From contig NZ_JAJAWH010000021.1 of assembly GCF_020531965.1 (NCBI RefSeq), positions 1-64,000 of the forward strand: a DNA stretch of 64,000 nucleotides, read 5' to 3'. The translations under genes were made by a program, and so were the position numbers. The notes beneath the pieces are model-generated. The model worked only from the letters and a program-made list of their open reading frames with translations, was not told the DNA's origin and ran no database searches. Below are positions 53,911 through 63,182 of this stretch, in pieces. This stretch comes from Pseudorhizobium xiangyangii. Lineage in GTDB: Bacteria > Pseudomonadota > Alphaproteobacteria > Rhizobiales > Rhizobiaceae. Numbering within the stretch: position 1 is the first letter of the stretch; each line of letters begins with the position of its first letter.

Positions 53911-54150
53911 ATGACAGACCCAAAAACCATCGTGATTGCGCAATTTTTCATCTCAGGGATGATGGCATTTCTCATGACCGGCTTTTTTTCCTTCCTTCAC
54001 ATCGGGCCGAGTCTTGACTGGCTTTCGGAGTGGAGCAGCGCATTCATGATCGCCTGGCCGGTAGCCTTCGTCTTGTCGCTAGGCGTTGGGAAGCTCGGGT
54101 TCATGATGGCGTGCCGGATCACGTCATCCTCTGCGCGTCTGAAGGCATAA
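53911..54150 (+). CDS. Small DUF2798 membrane protein
   Basis: 79 residues with two membrane helices: IAQFFISGMMAFLMTGFFSFLHIG and SSAFMIAWPVAFVLSLGVGKLGF. The DUF2798 (PF11391) hallmark (WxxAWxxAWPxAFxLxL) is present as WSSAFMIAWPVAFVLSL. ATG at 53911 has GGAGC ahead; the longer frame upstream lacks family resemblance. It stands 275 bases after the secretion operon in the same direction and need not be part of it. A GC-rich imperfect hairpin at 54179-54208 could end its transcript. Confidence 0.75.
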   Translation: MTDPKTIVIAQFFISGMMAFLMTGFFSFLHIGPSLDWLSEWSSAFMIAWPVAFVLSLGVGKLGFMMACRITSSSARLKA

Positions 54151-54342
54151 CGCTTCCTCTTGCACCCGTGTACAGCCCTGCCTCGCCACCACTCTGGTTG
54201 GCGGGGCTTCAATTCAGGGCATGGGTCGTAACCAGGCCTTCCCTTGCAGGGTGTGGTGAAGGCCTTGCACCCGCGCCGCTCCCACCGCATCCAATTGACG
54301 AAACGTCAGCGCCGCATTTCGGCGGGAGACGGAGGGCAGCCC

Positions 54343-56085
54343 TTACGCTGCCCCGAGTGGAACTTCATGTGTATCCTCTAGCTTCCCGGCTGCGTATTTC
54401 GCTACGCGCCAGCCGAAAACCAGTGCCGGACCGAGGGTCGTGCCCGGACCAGGATAGGTTCCACGGAAAATCGAGGCGAGATCATTGCCGCAAGCAAAAA
54501 GACCAGGGATCGGATTGCCGGCCTCATCGAGAATACGGCCGAATTCGTCACCTGCCAGGCCTGCGCTGGATGCGAGATCTGCAGGACGGACTGCCATCGC
54601 ATAGTAAGGACCATCGCCAATTGGTCTCAGGCATGGGTTCGGCTTCATGGCAGGATCACCGTTAAAGCGATTGACCACCGAGGCGCCCCGTCCGAAAGCT
54701 TCATCGACGCCGGTGGTGGCCGCTCGATTATAAGCCTCTACCGTTGCACCGAGTTCCTCTGTGTCACACCCTATCCTGGCTGCAAGCTCAACAAGCGTGT
54801 TCGCCTCTATCACATAGCCGGCTCTGACCATCTGAGAGAGGTTCCTCGCGCCTGGCAGGACCATTCCCATGCCGTATCGGCGCATGAAAGCGGAATCACA
54901 GATCAGGTGAGCCGGCATCGCTCCTTCGCGAATCTGTCCCATGGCAAAATCATGATAGGAATCCGATTCATTGACAAAACGCTTTCCCGCGGCGCTGACC
55001 GCAATGAGACCCGGCTTGGCGCGATCAAGGATGATGTGTGGCCAGACCGCCAGGGAGCCATTGGCACGGCGATAGGAGGAGCACGGCATCCACAGGGCGG
55101 GGCTGTCTCCGCCGTCGTCGAAGCGCGCGCCTATGGCTACCGCCAGATCCGCTCCGTCGCCGGTATTGCTGATGGGGCCAAGCGCATAGTCTCGAGTACC
55201 TTCAGGAAACAGTTGATCCCGAATCTTGCGGTTCCAGCATATACCGCCGGTCGCCAGCACGACGCCCTTGCGCGCAATAACGCGACGCGGTCCAGACGGA
55301 CCATCAAGCAGAGCCCCGATCACTCGGTTATTCTCGATGATCAATTCCTTGACCCGGGTTTCGAACAGTATGGGAACTTCCGCCTTGCGCAGGCTGTAAA
55401 AAAGCCGCCCCACCAGCGCATTACCCATCAGCAGCCGCGTTCCGCGGCGGTACCTGAGGCGGTCGAGAAAATAGCGTCCTACGATAGTTGCTGCATTTCG
55501 CAGATTGCCGAGCGAGCGTAGCGGCCACAGCAGCGTGTCAAGTTCGTTTCGCCCCACCATCATGCCGCCAAGCCCCATGAATTCGGAGCGTGGCGCGCGT
55601 ATCCGGGCGAAGTCTTCACGGTTGAGCAGCCTGCCGTCGAACATAAGCGGGGCGAGCGCACGACCGCCATAGGCGGCGCCCGGTCCATCCAGGTAATCGG
55701 GGTGCGCGGTAGCGGCCGCAAACTTCACATCCGTCCGATGGTCCAATTCTTCGATTGCTTCGCGACCTGAGGCGAGAAAGGCTTCTCTCAAGCGGAGGCC
55801 GCCACGGTTGGCGACGACGCTTTCGAGGAAAGTCCGCGCATCCTCCACCTTGTCGGGAACGCCTGCAAGCTCGGAGAGATGCGTACCCGGCACCCAGGTC
55901 GTGCCCCCGGAGGTGGCCGTTGTGCCGCCAACCTGATCGGTCTTTTCGCAGAGGACGACAGTCAGGCCTTCCAACGCAGCAACAAGTGCAGCCGCCATGC
56001 CGCCCGCACCGGCACCGCAAACCAAAAGGTCAATCTCCTCGACCGAGCTCTGCACGACGTCAGATGGCATTGTCTTTCTCTCCAT
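54343..56085 (-). CDS. FAD-dependent oxidoreductase, 3-ketosteroid dehydrogenase-like (first)
   Basis: About 580 residues. FAD-binding LLVCGAGAGGMAAALVAALEGLTVVLCEK lies at the N-terminus, with GGTTATSGGTTWVPGT next and the C-terminal GLFACGNDLASIFRGTYPGPGTTLGPALVFGWRVAKYAAGK typical of the KstD/fumarate reductase-like family. Such enzymes introduce double bonds next to ketones in steroids or cyclohexanone-type acids. Start is taken as the ATG at 56085 (after AGGAAG); the Met five codons later is also possible. It is on the same strand as the ArsR gene and a second KstD-like gene, so two related flavoproteins serve one cluster. Confidence 0.82.
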   Translation of the reverse strand: MERKTMPSDVVQSSVEEIDLLVCGAGAGGMAAALVAALEGLTVVLCEKTDQVGGTTATSGGTTWVPGTHLSELAGVPDKVEDARTFLESVVANRGGLRLREAFLASGREAIEELDHRTDVKFAAATAHPDYLDGPGAAYGGRALAPLMFDGRLLNREDFARIRAPRSEFMGLGGMMVGRNELDTLLWPLRSLGNLRNAATIVGRYFLDRLRYRRGTRLLMGNALVGRLFYSLRKAEVPILFETRVKELIIENNRVIGALLDGPSGPRRVIARKGVVLATGGICWNRKIRDQLFPEGTRDYALGPISNTGDGADLAVAIGARFDDGGDSPALWMPCSSYRRANGSLAVWPHIILDRAKPGLIAVSAAGKRFVNESDSYHDFAMGQIREGAMPAHLICDSAFMRRYGMGMVLPGARNLSQMVRAGYVIEANTLVELAARIGCDTEELGATVEAYNRAATTGVDEAFGRGASVVNRFNGDPAMKPNPCLRPIGDGPYYAMAVRPADLASSAGLAGDEFGRILDEAGNPIPGLFACGNDLASIFRGTYPGPGTTLGPALVFGWRVAKYAAGKLEDTHEVPLGAA

Positions 56086-56330
56086 GGATTTCTTCCTGAT
56101 TTGCTTCGCGCGTGATAACATCTTTGGGTGGTCAGGAACCCGCAGGGCGTGTCGGGCTGCGTCAGTCGTTTGAGAACTGCATGAGTTTTGTCAGAAGGCG
56201 AGTTTCAACGGGCTCTGGGCAACGCAGGGCATGCCACCGTCGAAGGCGTTGCAGTCAGGGCATCGCTCATCGCTGGCGGACCTCTCTGTCGGAAAGTTTC
56301 CACCAAACAGAAGGGTGGCGACCACGGCTC

Positions 56331-56726
56331 TCATGAAGATCCTCCTCCGTCTTCGTGGCTATCCAAACCGAGGCGCCGTTTTCTCGCGTGGTGAGGGGCA
56401 TCTTCCCCTTCACGCACCTTTTCATTTGCAGGGGGTGCCCTGATTTCCTTAGGCCGGAGCCACTCGTGCAGGACTGAGAGCCCCGACACATCCACCCGGT
56501 AGAAGGTCTCACGGCCATGACTTCTCATTGCCACCAGCTGCGCCTGCTTCAGCCGGGCAAGGTGCTTGGACACCGCCGGTTGCGATACATCGCCGGCGGA
56601 CGTCAGTGCGTGTACCGGCAGTTCACCCGCTGACCGAAGCCTTTCCAGGATCTTGCGTCGGGTCGGGTCGCTCAACGACTTCAACACTGCATCCAGCTTC
56701 TTATCGATTTCGCCGCGTTCTCTCAT
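56331..56726 (-). CDS. ArsR-family winged-helix regulator
   Basis: About 131 residues. The HTH is visible in KSLSDPTRRKILERLRSAGELPVHALTSAGDVSQPAVSKHLARLKQAQLV, followed by a wing GRETFYRVDVSGLSVLHEWLR. There is no obvious metal-binding Cys cluster, so it belongs with the non-metal ArsR regulators often tied to catabolic genes. ATG at 56726 is preferred, since the frame ahead is not family-like. It lies between the TIM-barrel gene and the first flavoprotein gene, about 245 bases before the latter. Confidence 0.8.
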   Translation of the reverse strand: MRERGEIDKKLDAVLKSLSDPTRRKILERLRSAGELPVHALTSAGDVSQPAVSKHLARLKQAQLVAMRSHGRETFYRVDVSGLSVLHEWLRPKEIRAPPANEKVREGEDAPHHARKRRLGLDSHEDGGGSS

Positions 56727-56773
56727 GCCAGCACCTAATGTTGGTCGAGTGAATGGTTCGGGGGTGGCAACCC

Positions 56774-57601
56774 TCATGGAGAGCGTTCTGCCGATCTCAG
56801 GACTGCCATGGTCGCCGCGTGCGCCATGGCAGCTCGCCCCAGCGCATCGATTTTTTCGGCCAACGCTCGGTGCGGGACCTCTACGCTGATCGTCACATCC
56901 GGCGGTATTGCACGGGCAAAACCACGCATGTCGATGCCGCCCTGCCCTGGGAAAAGCCGCTCACCACGGGCAATCCGGATGAGCCCTTCATCGCTCGGAT
57001 CGTAAGGCACGACCCCGTCGCAGAACTGCACGTAGTTGACCCTGTTGCGCGGTAACGCGGCGATCTCCTCCAGTGTCGTCGCCGAGCGGTCGAAATGCAG
57101 GGCATCGACCAGTACGCCGCCATTCGCCTGACCGGCGGCCTCGACCACTGCCGACGCGGCCTTGAGGTCCGGCACCGCCGTCCAGGGCATGAACTCGAGA
57201 TCTGCGGTCAACCCATGGGGCGCCGCCATCTCGCAGAACCGCGCGAAGCTGTCCGTCAGACGATGGCCCTCACCATCGTCGCCGGCCACCAGCACGTGCA
57301 CTGCGTCCAGCGCCTCGCACCGCTCACAGAACCGGGCGAACAGATCCCAGTCATTCTCGGGCTTGAGACGAATGATTTCGACGTCGGCTATACGTATCCC
57401 GGTATCGTCGAGTGCAGCGCGTACATCCGCCAGCAGACCATCGTCCCTGAGCAACGGATATTCTGGTTCGCCAGAGGCTGCGGCGGGCAGAATACGCACG
57501 CCGACCTTCTGGTAGCCGGTGGCCGCCGCAATACGGACGGCCTCGACAGGTCCAACGTCGAAGGTGGTCAGATAAGCGAGAGAAAGCGTTGGCATGGTCA
57601 T
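56774..57601 (-). CDS. Xylose isomerase-like TIM-barrel protein (sugar phosphate isomerase/epimerase)
   Basis: About 275 residues of the AP-endonuclease 2/IolE-like family: PTLSLAYLTTFDVGPVEAVRIAAATGYQKVGVRI at the start, VLVAGDDGEG, the metal-site DLEFMPWTAVPDLKAA, and LVDALHFDRSATTLEEI followed by QFCDGVVP. ATG at 57601 overlaps the NIPSNAP stop by four bases. Enzymes of this fold in such clusters include 3-dehydroshikimate dehydratase and IolE-type dehydratases. The nearby shikimate dehydrogenase-like gene makes a dehydratase role plausible but unproven. Confidence 0.8.
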   Translation of the reverse strand: MTMPTLSLAYLTTFDVGPVEAVRIAAATGYQKVGVRILPAAASGEPEYPLLRDDGLLADVRAALDDTGIRIADVEIIRLKPENDWDLFARFCERCEALDAVHVLVAGDDGEGHRLTDSFARFCEMAAPHGLTADLEFMPWTAVPDLKAASAVVEAAGQANGGVLVDALHFDRSATTLEEIAALPRNRVNYVQFCDGVVPYDPSDEGLIRIARGERLFPGQGGIDMRGFARAIPPDVTISVEVPHRALAEKIDALGRAAMAHAATMAVLRSAERSP

Positions 57602-58209
57602 TTCAGCGGCGAGAACGACAGCGGCAAGGCGATCTGGCTCGTCATGTCCGGCGTAAGCCAGTCCGGTCCACCCTTGGGCGGCCATTTACCATCGGCCACC
57701 GAGCGGCTGCGCGCTTCGGCCCGAGCCGCGAGGCTTTCATACGGCCAGATCTGCGTGAGGCGCGGTGGCCCGTCGAGCCCGTACATCGCCACCGTCAGCT
57801 TGGAGTAGGCTTCTCTTGGGGGCACCGCTTCCGCCCACTTCTCCATGGTCGGAACAATGCCGTTGATTTTCGTTCGATAGGTCCGAAACTCATAGATGGG
57901 GCCGTAGGTCCCCGGCTCCACAGATGGAAGGAAATCCAGCGCGCGGTAGCTCTCCATATTGAGAGACACGAGATGTTCGACGCAGCCGAAGGGATCGGCG
58001 CTGCGAATGGCTCGCTCACGCTCCGCCATCATCGAGTCGAGGTCGTCAAACGAACGCAGCACGAAAATCCGGTTCAGCGTTCCGATATCCGTGCCCCAGG
58101 CACCGCAGAGACGACCCTCACCTTTGGCTATCCAAGCCTCCAGCCCGGCAGCAGCCTTGCCTGCCCCAAAGATAACCGTGTCGAGTGTCGAAAGCTCATA
58201 AAGTTTCAT
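57598..58209 (-). CDS. NIPSNAP-family protein
   Basis: 203 residues, two ferredoxin-like alpha/beta units: MKLYELSTLDTVIFGAG...LEAWIAKGEGRLCGAWGTDIGTLNRIFVLRSFDDL and IYEFRTYRTKINGIVPTMEKWAEAV...LTVAMYGLDGPPRLTQIWPYESL. The second half matches the NIPSNAP domain, including EFRTY and the WPYESL end. Family members bind small molecules in several catabolic pathways. Its start overlaps the second flavoprotein gene by four bases, so they probably act together. Confidence 0.85.
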   Translation of the reverse strand: MKLYELSTLDTVIFGAGKAAAGLEAWIAKGEGRLCGAWGTDIGTLNRIFVLRSFDDLDSMMAERERAIRSADPFGCVEHLVSLNMESYRALDFLPSVEPGTYGPIYEFRTYRTKINGIVPTMEKWAEAVPPREAYSKLTVAMYGLDGPPRLTQIWPYESLAARAEARSRSVADGKWPPKGGPDWLTPDMTSQIALPLSFSPLK

Positions 58210-59936
58210 GTTGTCTCCTCCATTTCCATTGTGTCGATACCGGTAACTGGCTGATCAGCCAGAACGCGGCCGGCGATATATCCAAACGTCATCCCCGGCC
58301 CCAGAGTGATCCCGCCGGACGGATAGCGTCCCGCCATGATCGAGGACATGTCGTTGCCGACGGCGAATAGTCCGGGAATTGGGACCCCACTCCCGTCAAC
58401 AACCCGCGCGGTCGGATCGGTTTTCACCCCCGCAAACGTCCCGAGCGATCCGGGAACGATCTTGACGGCGTAGAACGGGGCCCGACAAAGCGGGGCAAGT
58501 GAGGGGTTCGGCTGATGGGCGGGGTCGCCCTGCACACGGTTGTAGATCGACCTGCCGCGATGGAAATCCGGGTCCTCTCCTGCCGCAGCGAACCCGTTGA
58601 ACCGCGCAATAGTCTCCACCAGCACCTCCGCCGGAATTGCGCAGGCATGCGCGAGTTCTTCAACGCTTCTCCCGCGCTTCAGGTATCCGGACCGGACTGC
58701 CGGTGTGGTCGGGAACGGAAAGGGCTTCGCCGATCCGAGGCCCCAGCGCCGCTGTGCCGAACGGTCGGCGATCAGCCATGCCTCGACCGGCTCCCCAGAA
58801 GGTGTGGCTGCGATCAGCGCCGCGACAAAATCGTGGTAGCTGTCCGCCTCGCTGACGAACCGCCGGCCAGCCGCCGTCACCGCAATGATGCCTGGCTTGG
58901 CACGTTCGAGAAGATGCGGGAAATGCGCGGCCTTGCCGCCCTCGCGTGGGACGATAGATACCGGCGCCAAAGCCACGGCGGATGCGAGATCATCCGCAAC
59001 CAGGCCGCCGACCTCCTCCGCAAGGCGAAGCCCGTCACCGGTATTTGAACGCGGCGCGGCCGAAAAATGTCCCCGTCCGCCGCCTGCATGGTGAGCAAGT
59101 TGATCGAGCCGTGCGGGGTCATGCGGAAAACCACCCGTCGCCAGCACAACGCCACGCTTTGCCTCGACCCGCAGCGTTCCATCCGTTGTCGCCAGCGATG
59201 CGCCGGTGACGCGGCTACCGTCAACCAACAGTTCCTTCACCGGCGCACTGTCGATCAGCGTCACCCCAAGATCGATGCTCGAGCGCAGCAGTCTTGCAAC
59301 AAGCGCGTTTCCATTGACGAGATGCATGCCCCGCCCGTGGACCAGGAGATCCCGTACATGGCGCGCCAACCGGCCGACAACGTAAAGCGCGGAACGCGCA
59401 TGGCGGGTAGCCTGAAAGAAATGCCGCATGTCGGCGCCACTGGCCAATCCCATGCCCCAGAGGCTGGCCACGTCCAGCGGCGGCCGCAGCTTCTTCACCC
59501 AGCGTCCGAGTTCACGCGCGTCGTAGGGGGCGGCGCAGACGGAGCGACCGCCTCTGGCTGACCCCGGCGTTTCATGAAAGTCAGGGACCTGGTTTCCGTC
59601 AATCCAGCGCATAGCGGTGCGGTCCTGGAAGAACGACACCATCTCCGGCCCGTTGGCGAGAAAGGCGGCGATGCGCGGATCGGCAGAGTGGTTACCGAGT
59701 TCGCTGCGCAGATACTCCATCGGCGTCTCAAGTGGTTCAACGATCCCGGCCGCCTGGGCAAGAGGGTTGCGCGGGATCCACAGCCACCCACCGGACCATG
59801 CGGTTGTTCCGCCGAAAACGGGTTCCTTTTCGGCGACGACCACCTTCAGGCCGAAATGCGCTGCCGTCACTGCCGCTGCCAAACCGGAAGCTCCCGAACC
59901 TATCACCAGGACGTCGCACACGATCCGAGACGTCAT
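58206..59936 (-). CDS. FAD-dependent oxidoreductase, 3-ketosteroid dehydrogenase-like (second)
   Basis: 576 residues. FAD motif VLVIGSGASGLAAAVTAAHFGLKVVVAEKEPVFGG, then TTAWSGGWLWIPRNPL, and the C-terminal GLFAVGNDMSSIMAGRYPSGGITLGPGMTFGYIAGRVLADQ. It is related to the product of 54343-56085 but clearly distinct. It follows the IclR gene by about 50 bases and overlaps the NIPSNAP gene. Role inferred: dehydrogenation of a cyclic intermediate. Confidence 0.85.
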   Translation of the reverse strand: MTSRIVCDVLVIGSGASGLAAAVTAAHFGLKVVVAEKEPVFGGTTAWSGGWLWIPRNPLAQAAGIVEPLETPMEYLRSELGNHSADPRIAAFLANGPEMVSFFQDRTAMRWIDGNQVPDFHETPGSARGGRSVCAAPYDARELGRWVKKLRPPLDVASLWGMGLASGADMRHFFQATRHARSALYVVGRLARHVRDLLVHGRGMHLVNGNALVARLLRSSIDLGVTLIDSAPVKELLVDGSRVTGASLATTDGTLRVEAKRGVVLATGGFPHDPARLDQLAHHAGGGRGHFSAAPRSNTGDGLRLAEEVGGLVADDLASAVALAPVSIVPREGGKAAHFPHLLERAKPGIIAVTAAGRRFVSEADSYHDFVAALIAATPSGEPVEAWLIADRSAQRRWGLGSAKPFPFPTTPAVRSGYLKRGRSVEELAHACAIPAEVLVETIARFNGFAAAGEDPDFHRGRSIYNRVQGDPAHQPNPSLAPLCRAPFYAVKIVPGSLGTFAGVKTDPTARVVDGSGVPIPGLFAVGNDMSSIMAGRYPSGGITLGPGMTFGYIAGRVLADQPVTGIDTMEMEETT

Positions 59937-59988
59937 CTGCCGGTCCAGTCACGGCTGAGCGCGAACGACGTCTGCAATGAAAAACGGC

Positions 59989-60825
59989 TCATGCTCCCTG
60001 CCTTTCGTGTCCCAGCGCCGGCTGCAGGTTTCTGACGATCGCCTGGAAGTAATGGGAGCCAGAGGCAGCCTCACCAATTTCGGCTGCGGCGGCCTGGAGA
60101 CGCGGAGCAAGTTCCCGCATGCGTGTGTCTGTCATCCGCACAGCTGGACCCGCGATCGACAGGCAGCCCAGCACCGCGCCATTTCCCTGATAGCGAACCG
60201 GTACGGCCATTGCCGCCATCCCGGCGATATAGCTGTCCACTGCGGTCGCGTACCCATGCATGCGCGCCACTTCCAACCGCTCGAGAATGAGGGTCAGGCT
60301 GCGTGGTGCACCGGGACCCGTTCCATCCGCCTTCCGAAGAAGGCCCTGCGCCGAAACCTTGGCCAAGGCCTCTTCGTCACTCATGGTCGATAGCCACGCC
60401 TGTCCTCCTGCGGAACTGGCGAGATGGACCACAACGCCCTGCTCCTGACCTGGATCGTAGCGAAGGCCGCGCGTTGCGCCCTGAGCCACAGCCACCCAAA
60501 TCAGCCTGTCATCATCGATGACCGAGAGCCGGATAAGTTCACCCGAATAGGCCGCGAGCCCATCGAGAACAGGCTGCGTCACGTCGGTGATGCCGGCCCG
60601 ACCCAGGAAGCCAAGCCCCATCGCCGGAAGCTTGATCGTCACGGCATAGTCGCCCTGGGCCTGCGTTTGGCGCACGTAGCCCAGCCGGGCAAGCTCCTGA
60701 AGGGTCCGGTGTACGCCGCTTGCCGGCTGATCGGTTGCGGCTGCAATCGCCGACACTGGCAGGCCGGTGGGATGCTCGACAAGCAGTTCGATAATGGCCA
60801 GTGCTTTCTCGACGACGCTGCTCAT
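59989..60825 (-). CDS. IclR-family regulator of the catabolic cluster
   Basis: 278 residues. Winged HTH: VEKALAIIELLVEHPTGLPVSAIAAATDQPASGVHRTLQELARLGYVRQT. The effector domain shows LVGVAQG-like IWVAVAQGATRGLRYDPGQEQGVVVHLASSAGGQAWLSTM and the late RYQGNGAVLGCLSIAGPAVR. It overlaps the Gfo/Idh gene by four bases. Its operator is probably the 25-base inverted repeat at 61979-62003. Confidence 0.88.
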   Translation of the reverse strand: MSSVVEKALAIIELLVEHPTGLPVSAIAAATDQPASGVHRTLQELARLGYVRQTQAQGDYAVTIKLPAMGLGFLGRAGITDVTQPVLDGLAAYSGELIRLSVIDDDRLIWVAVAQGATRGLRYDPGQEQGVVVHLASSAGGQAWLSTMSDEEALAKVSAQGLLRKADGTGPGAPRSLTLILERLEVARMHGYATAVDSYIAGMAAMAVPVRYQGNGAVLGCLSIAGPAVRMTDTRMRELAPRLQAAAAEIGEAASGSHYFQAIVRNLQPALGHERQGA

Positions 60826-61919
60826 TGTACCGTCCCGTCCTTGTTCTGCGAGGGGGAGATCGATTGAAGCGGTGAAAGATCAACGGTGACTGCACGACCG
60901 CTGTCCGCGGCCGCACTGATCGCGTCGAGGACGATCAGGTTGGCCGTCGCGTCACGCGCCGAAACCAGCGGCTCCGCCTTCCGCCTCACCAGATCTGCGA
61001 AATGAGCAATCTGAACCTCATAGGGGTCCGCCTGAATGACCGGCAGCTTCGATGGCCTCAATGCCCGCGTCCAGTTGGGCTCAGCTTCGGGCTCCCAGAG
61101 AGTGAGATCCGGCAACGACAAACCGGCGCGGCTGCCCGCATAGTGGTGCGCGCTGGCATCGTGGGCCGGGAACCGCGCCAGGTTCTCTCCCGCTGTCAGG
61201 TCCCATGCCCACGGTCCGGCGGCCGCATCGGAAATGCAGAGCGTTGCCAGCCCGCCCGCCTTGAAAGCCAGGCAAACCGCGGCCGTATCTTCGACCGGAA
61301 GGCCGCGGCGGGCATTGCTGGAAATCGCCTGCACGGTCGCAATCTCGCCGAAGAAGTGGCGGAGCAGGTCGATCTCGTGCACCAGATTGATCAACAGAGG
61401 TCCACCAGCACCCGGGCGCCGTCGCCACGGGGCGTCGAAATATCCCGCATCCTTGGCGAGTGAGCATGTCACCGTCGCCATGACGAGATCGCCGATCCGT
61501 CCGGAACGTATCGCCTGATGGGCCGCACGGATAATTGGATTATGCCGCCGGTGATGACCAACCAGGAGCGGGACACGCGTCTCTTCTGCCACGGCAAGCA
61601 GCTGCAACGCCGACGAAAGACTTTCCGCCACCGGCTTTTCCAGAAGCACCGGAATACCAGCCCGCAAGAACATCTCGGAAACCGGCAGGTGCGTTTCGTT
61701 GGGCGTTGCGACGATGGCAGCGTTCGCTCGCCCCGAGTTGATGAGATCGTCGACCGACGCAAAGCAAGGGATGCCGATCTCATCGGCCAGCGCGATAGCC
61801 GGCGCGGCAGGATCCACCAGAGCCGCCAGCCGGACACCCGACATTTGGCTCAAGGTATGAATGTGGGTTCGCCCAATGGCGCCGGCGCCCACAACGGCAA
61901 TATCGATGAGATGTCTCAA
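60822..61919 (-). CDS. Gfo/Idh/MocA-family NAD(P)-dependent dehydrogenase
   Basis: 365 residues. Rossmann motif IAVVGAGAIGRTHIHTLSQMSGVRLAALVD, the EKP motif in VLLEKPVAESL, and the substrate-domain LVHEIDLLRHFFGE with the catalytic His region. Members oxidise or isomerise sugars, inositols and related cyclitols. It is the first gene of the minus-strand cluster and faces the NAD-epimerase gene across a control region with an IclR-type operator. Confidence 0.88.
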   Translation of the reverse strand: MRHLIDIAVVGAGAIGRTHIHTLSQMSGVRLAALVDPAAPAIALADEIGIPCFASVDDLINSGRANAAIVATPNETHLPVSEMFLRAGIPVLLEKPVAESLSSALQLLAVAEETRVPLLVGHHRRHNPIIRAAHQAIRSGRIGDLVMATVTCSLAKDAGYFDAPWRRRPGAGGPLLINLVHEIDLLRHFFGEIATVQAISSNARRGLPVEDTAAVCLAFKAGGLATLCISDAAAGPWAWDLTAGENLARFPAHDASAHHYAGSRAGLSLPDLTLWEPEAEPNWTRALRPSKLPVIQADPYEVQIAHFADLVRRKAEPLVSARDATANLIVLDAISAAADSGRAVTVDLSPLQSISPSQNKDGTVQ

Positions 61920-61978
61920 AAGGCTGCCTCCAGATGGAGCTCTTTATATCCGAGTCCCACGAAAATGAAACATAATAT

Positions 61979-62003
61979 TATTGTTGAACGACATTCCACA
62001 ATA
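61979..62003. promoter_or_regulatory. 25-bp inverted repeat, probable IclR operator
   Basis: TATTGTTGAA at 61979-61988 and TTCCACAATA at 61994-62003 are inverted with nine of ten bases matching, around five central bases. It lies between the divergent Gfo/Idh and epimerase genes, 60 bases ahead of the former. IclR proteins bind dyads of about this length, and an IclR gene is second in the minus-strand operon. Confidence 0.6.
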
Positions 62004-62178
62004 TGTATAGTTGCAGCAACAGGGAGGGACGAAGCGTGGATTATGCCTGCGACCGCTATATGCAATCGATGACGGCCGGACTTCATCCGGCTGCCGGCAT
62101 GCCCGTTGCCCCAGTCGTCATTGTCTGCGGCGCGACCTGCAGCCTCGTCGCTGTTTCAGCGGCCAGGAGAGAGATGGC

Positions 62179-63063
62179 ATGAGCCGTATCCTCGTTACCG
62201 GTGGCACCGGATTCGTCGGCGCCCGCACTGTTGCGGCGCTGCTGGCGGCCGGCCACGATGTGCGCATCTTCGACCTTTCGCCGCAGTCATACACGGCACC
62301 ACTTGCACCGCTGGATATCGTCGCCGGTGACATCACCGATGCCGCCGCCGTCACGCGCGCGGCACAAGGTTGCGACGGAATCGTCCATCTTGCCGGGCTG
62401 ATGACCGTGGATTGCGCCCGAGATCCGATCCGCGGCGCGACCGTGAACCTGATCGGCAGCCTGAATGTCCTTCAGGCGGCAGCACCGCGGCGCCTACCTG
62501 TCGCCTACCTCAGCACGGCAGGCGTCTTCGGGCCCGCAGACGCCGTGCATCCACAGCCCTCAACGATCTACGGCACCACCAAGCTTGCTGTTGAGGGCGT
62601 GGCCCGCAGCTTTCACCTCGATCATGGCGTGCCTAGCCTTGGGCTGCGCCCCTACATCATCTACGGCCCCGGCATCAGTTCCGGCATTGCGGCCGGGCCG
62701 TCCATTGCGCTTGCTGCCTCGGTGCGGCGGGAGCCGGCTACCATCCACTTCTCGGGCCGCGTCGGCTTCGTACACGTCGATGATGTGGCACGACTGCTTG
62801 CAGCCGCGATGAGCGTGTCGCTCGACAATGCGACTGTGCTGACCGTTGCCGGCGACACGGCCGGCATGGACGATTTTGTGCAGGAGCTCTCTCGCCAAAG
62901 CGGCTGGAACGGCGTCTCTATCGATGGCCCGCCGCTGCGCATTCCGGCGGAGCTTACATCGGATCCCGTCCCCACGGCTTTCGGACCGCAACCGGTCACC
63001 ACCATCGCCGAGGGGATTGCCCGCTCGCTATCCGATCTGAAGGCACTCACCCATGAGCGCTGA
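62179..63063 (+). CDS. NAD-dependent epimerase/dehydratase
   Basis: 294 residues of the extended SDR class. The nucleotide motif ILVTGGTGFVGARTVAALLAAGHDVRIFD starts the protein, followed by VAGDITDAAAVTRAAQGCDGIVHLAG and the YGTTK active-site motif (YxxxK) in STIYGTTKLAVEGVAR. ATG at 62179 follows GGAGAGAGA. It begins the plus-strand arm of the cluster, divergent from the Gfo/Idh gene. Substrate could be an uronic or cyclitol acid derivative. Confidence 0.85.
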   Translation: MSRILVTGGTGFVGARTVAALLAAGHDVRIFDLSPQSYTAPLAPLDIVAGDITDAAAVTRAAQGCDGIVHLAGLMTVDCARDPIRGATVNLIGSLNVLQAAAPRRLPVAYLSTAGVFGPADAVHPQPSTIYGTTKLAVEGVARSFHLDHGVPSLGLRPYIIYGPGISSGIAAGPSIALAASVRREPATIHFSGRVGFVHVDDVARLLAAAMSVSLDNATVLTVAGDTAGMDDFVQELSRQSGWNGVSIDGPPLRIPAELTSDPVPTAFGPQPVTTIAEGIARSLSDLKALTHER

Positions 63064-63182
63064 GCCAGTGTACAAAAATCCAACGTTTCGTTCCTATCGT
63101 CCATTTTCGGGACGCGAACGACATGCTTGTATCATGAAGGGGTGCCGGTGCAGACATGCTGCCGGCATTGGGGGAGGACAGT

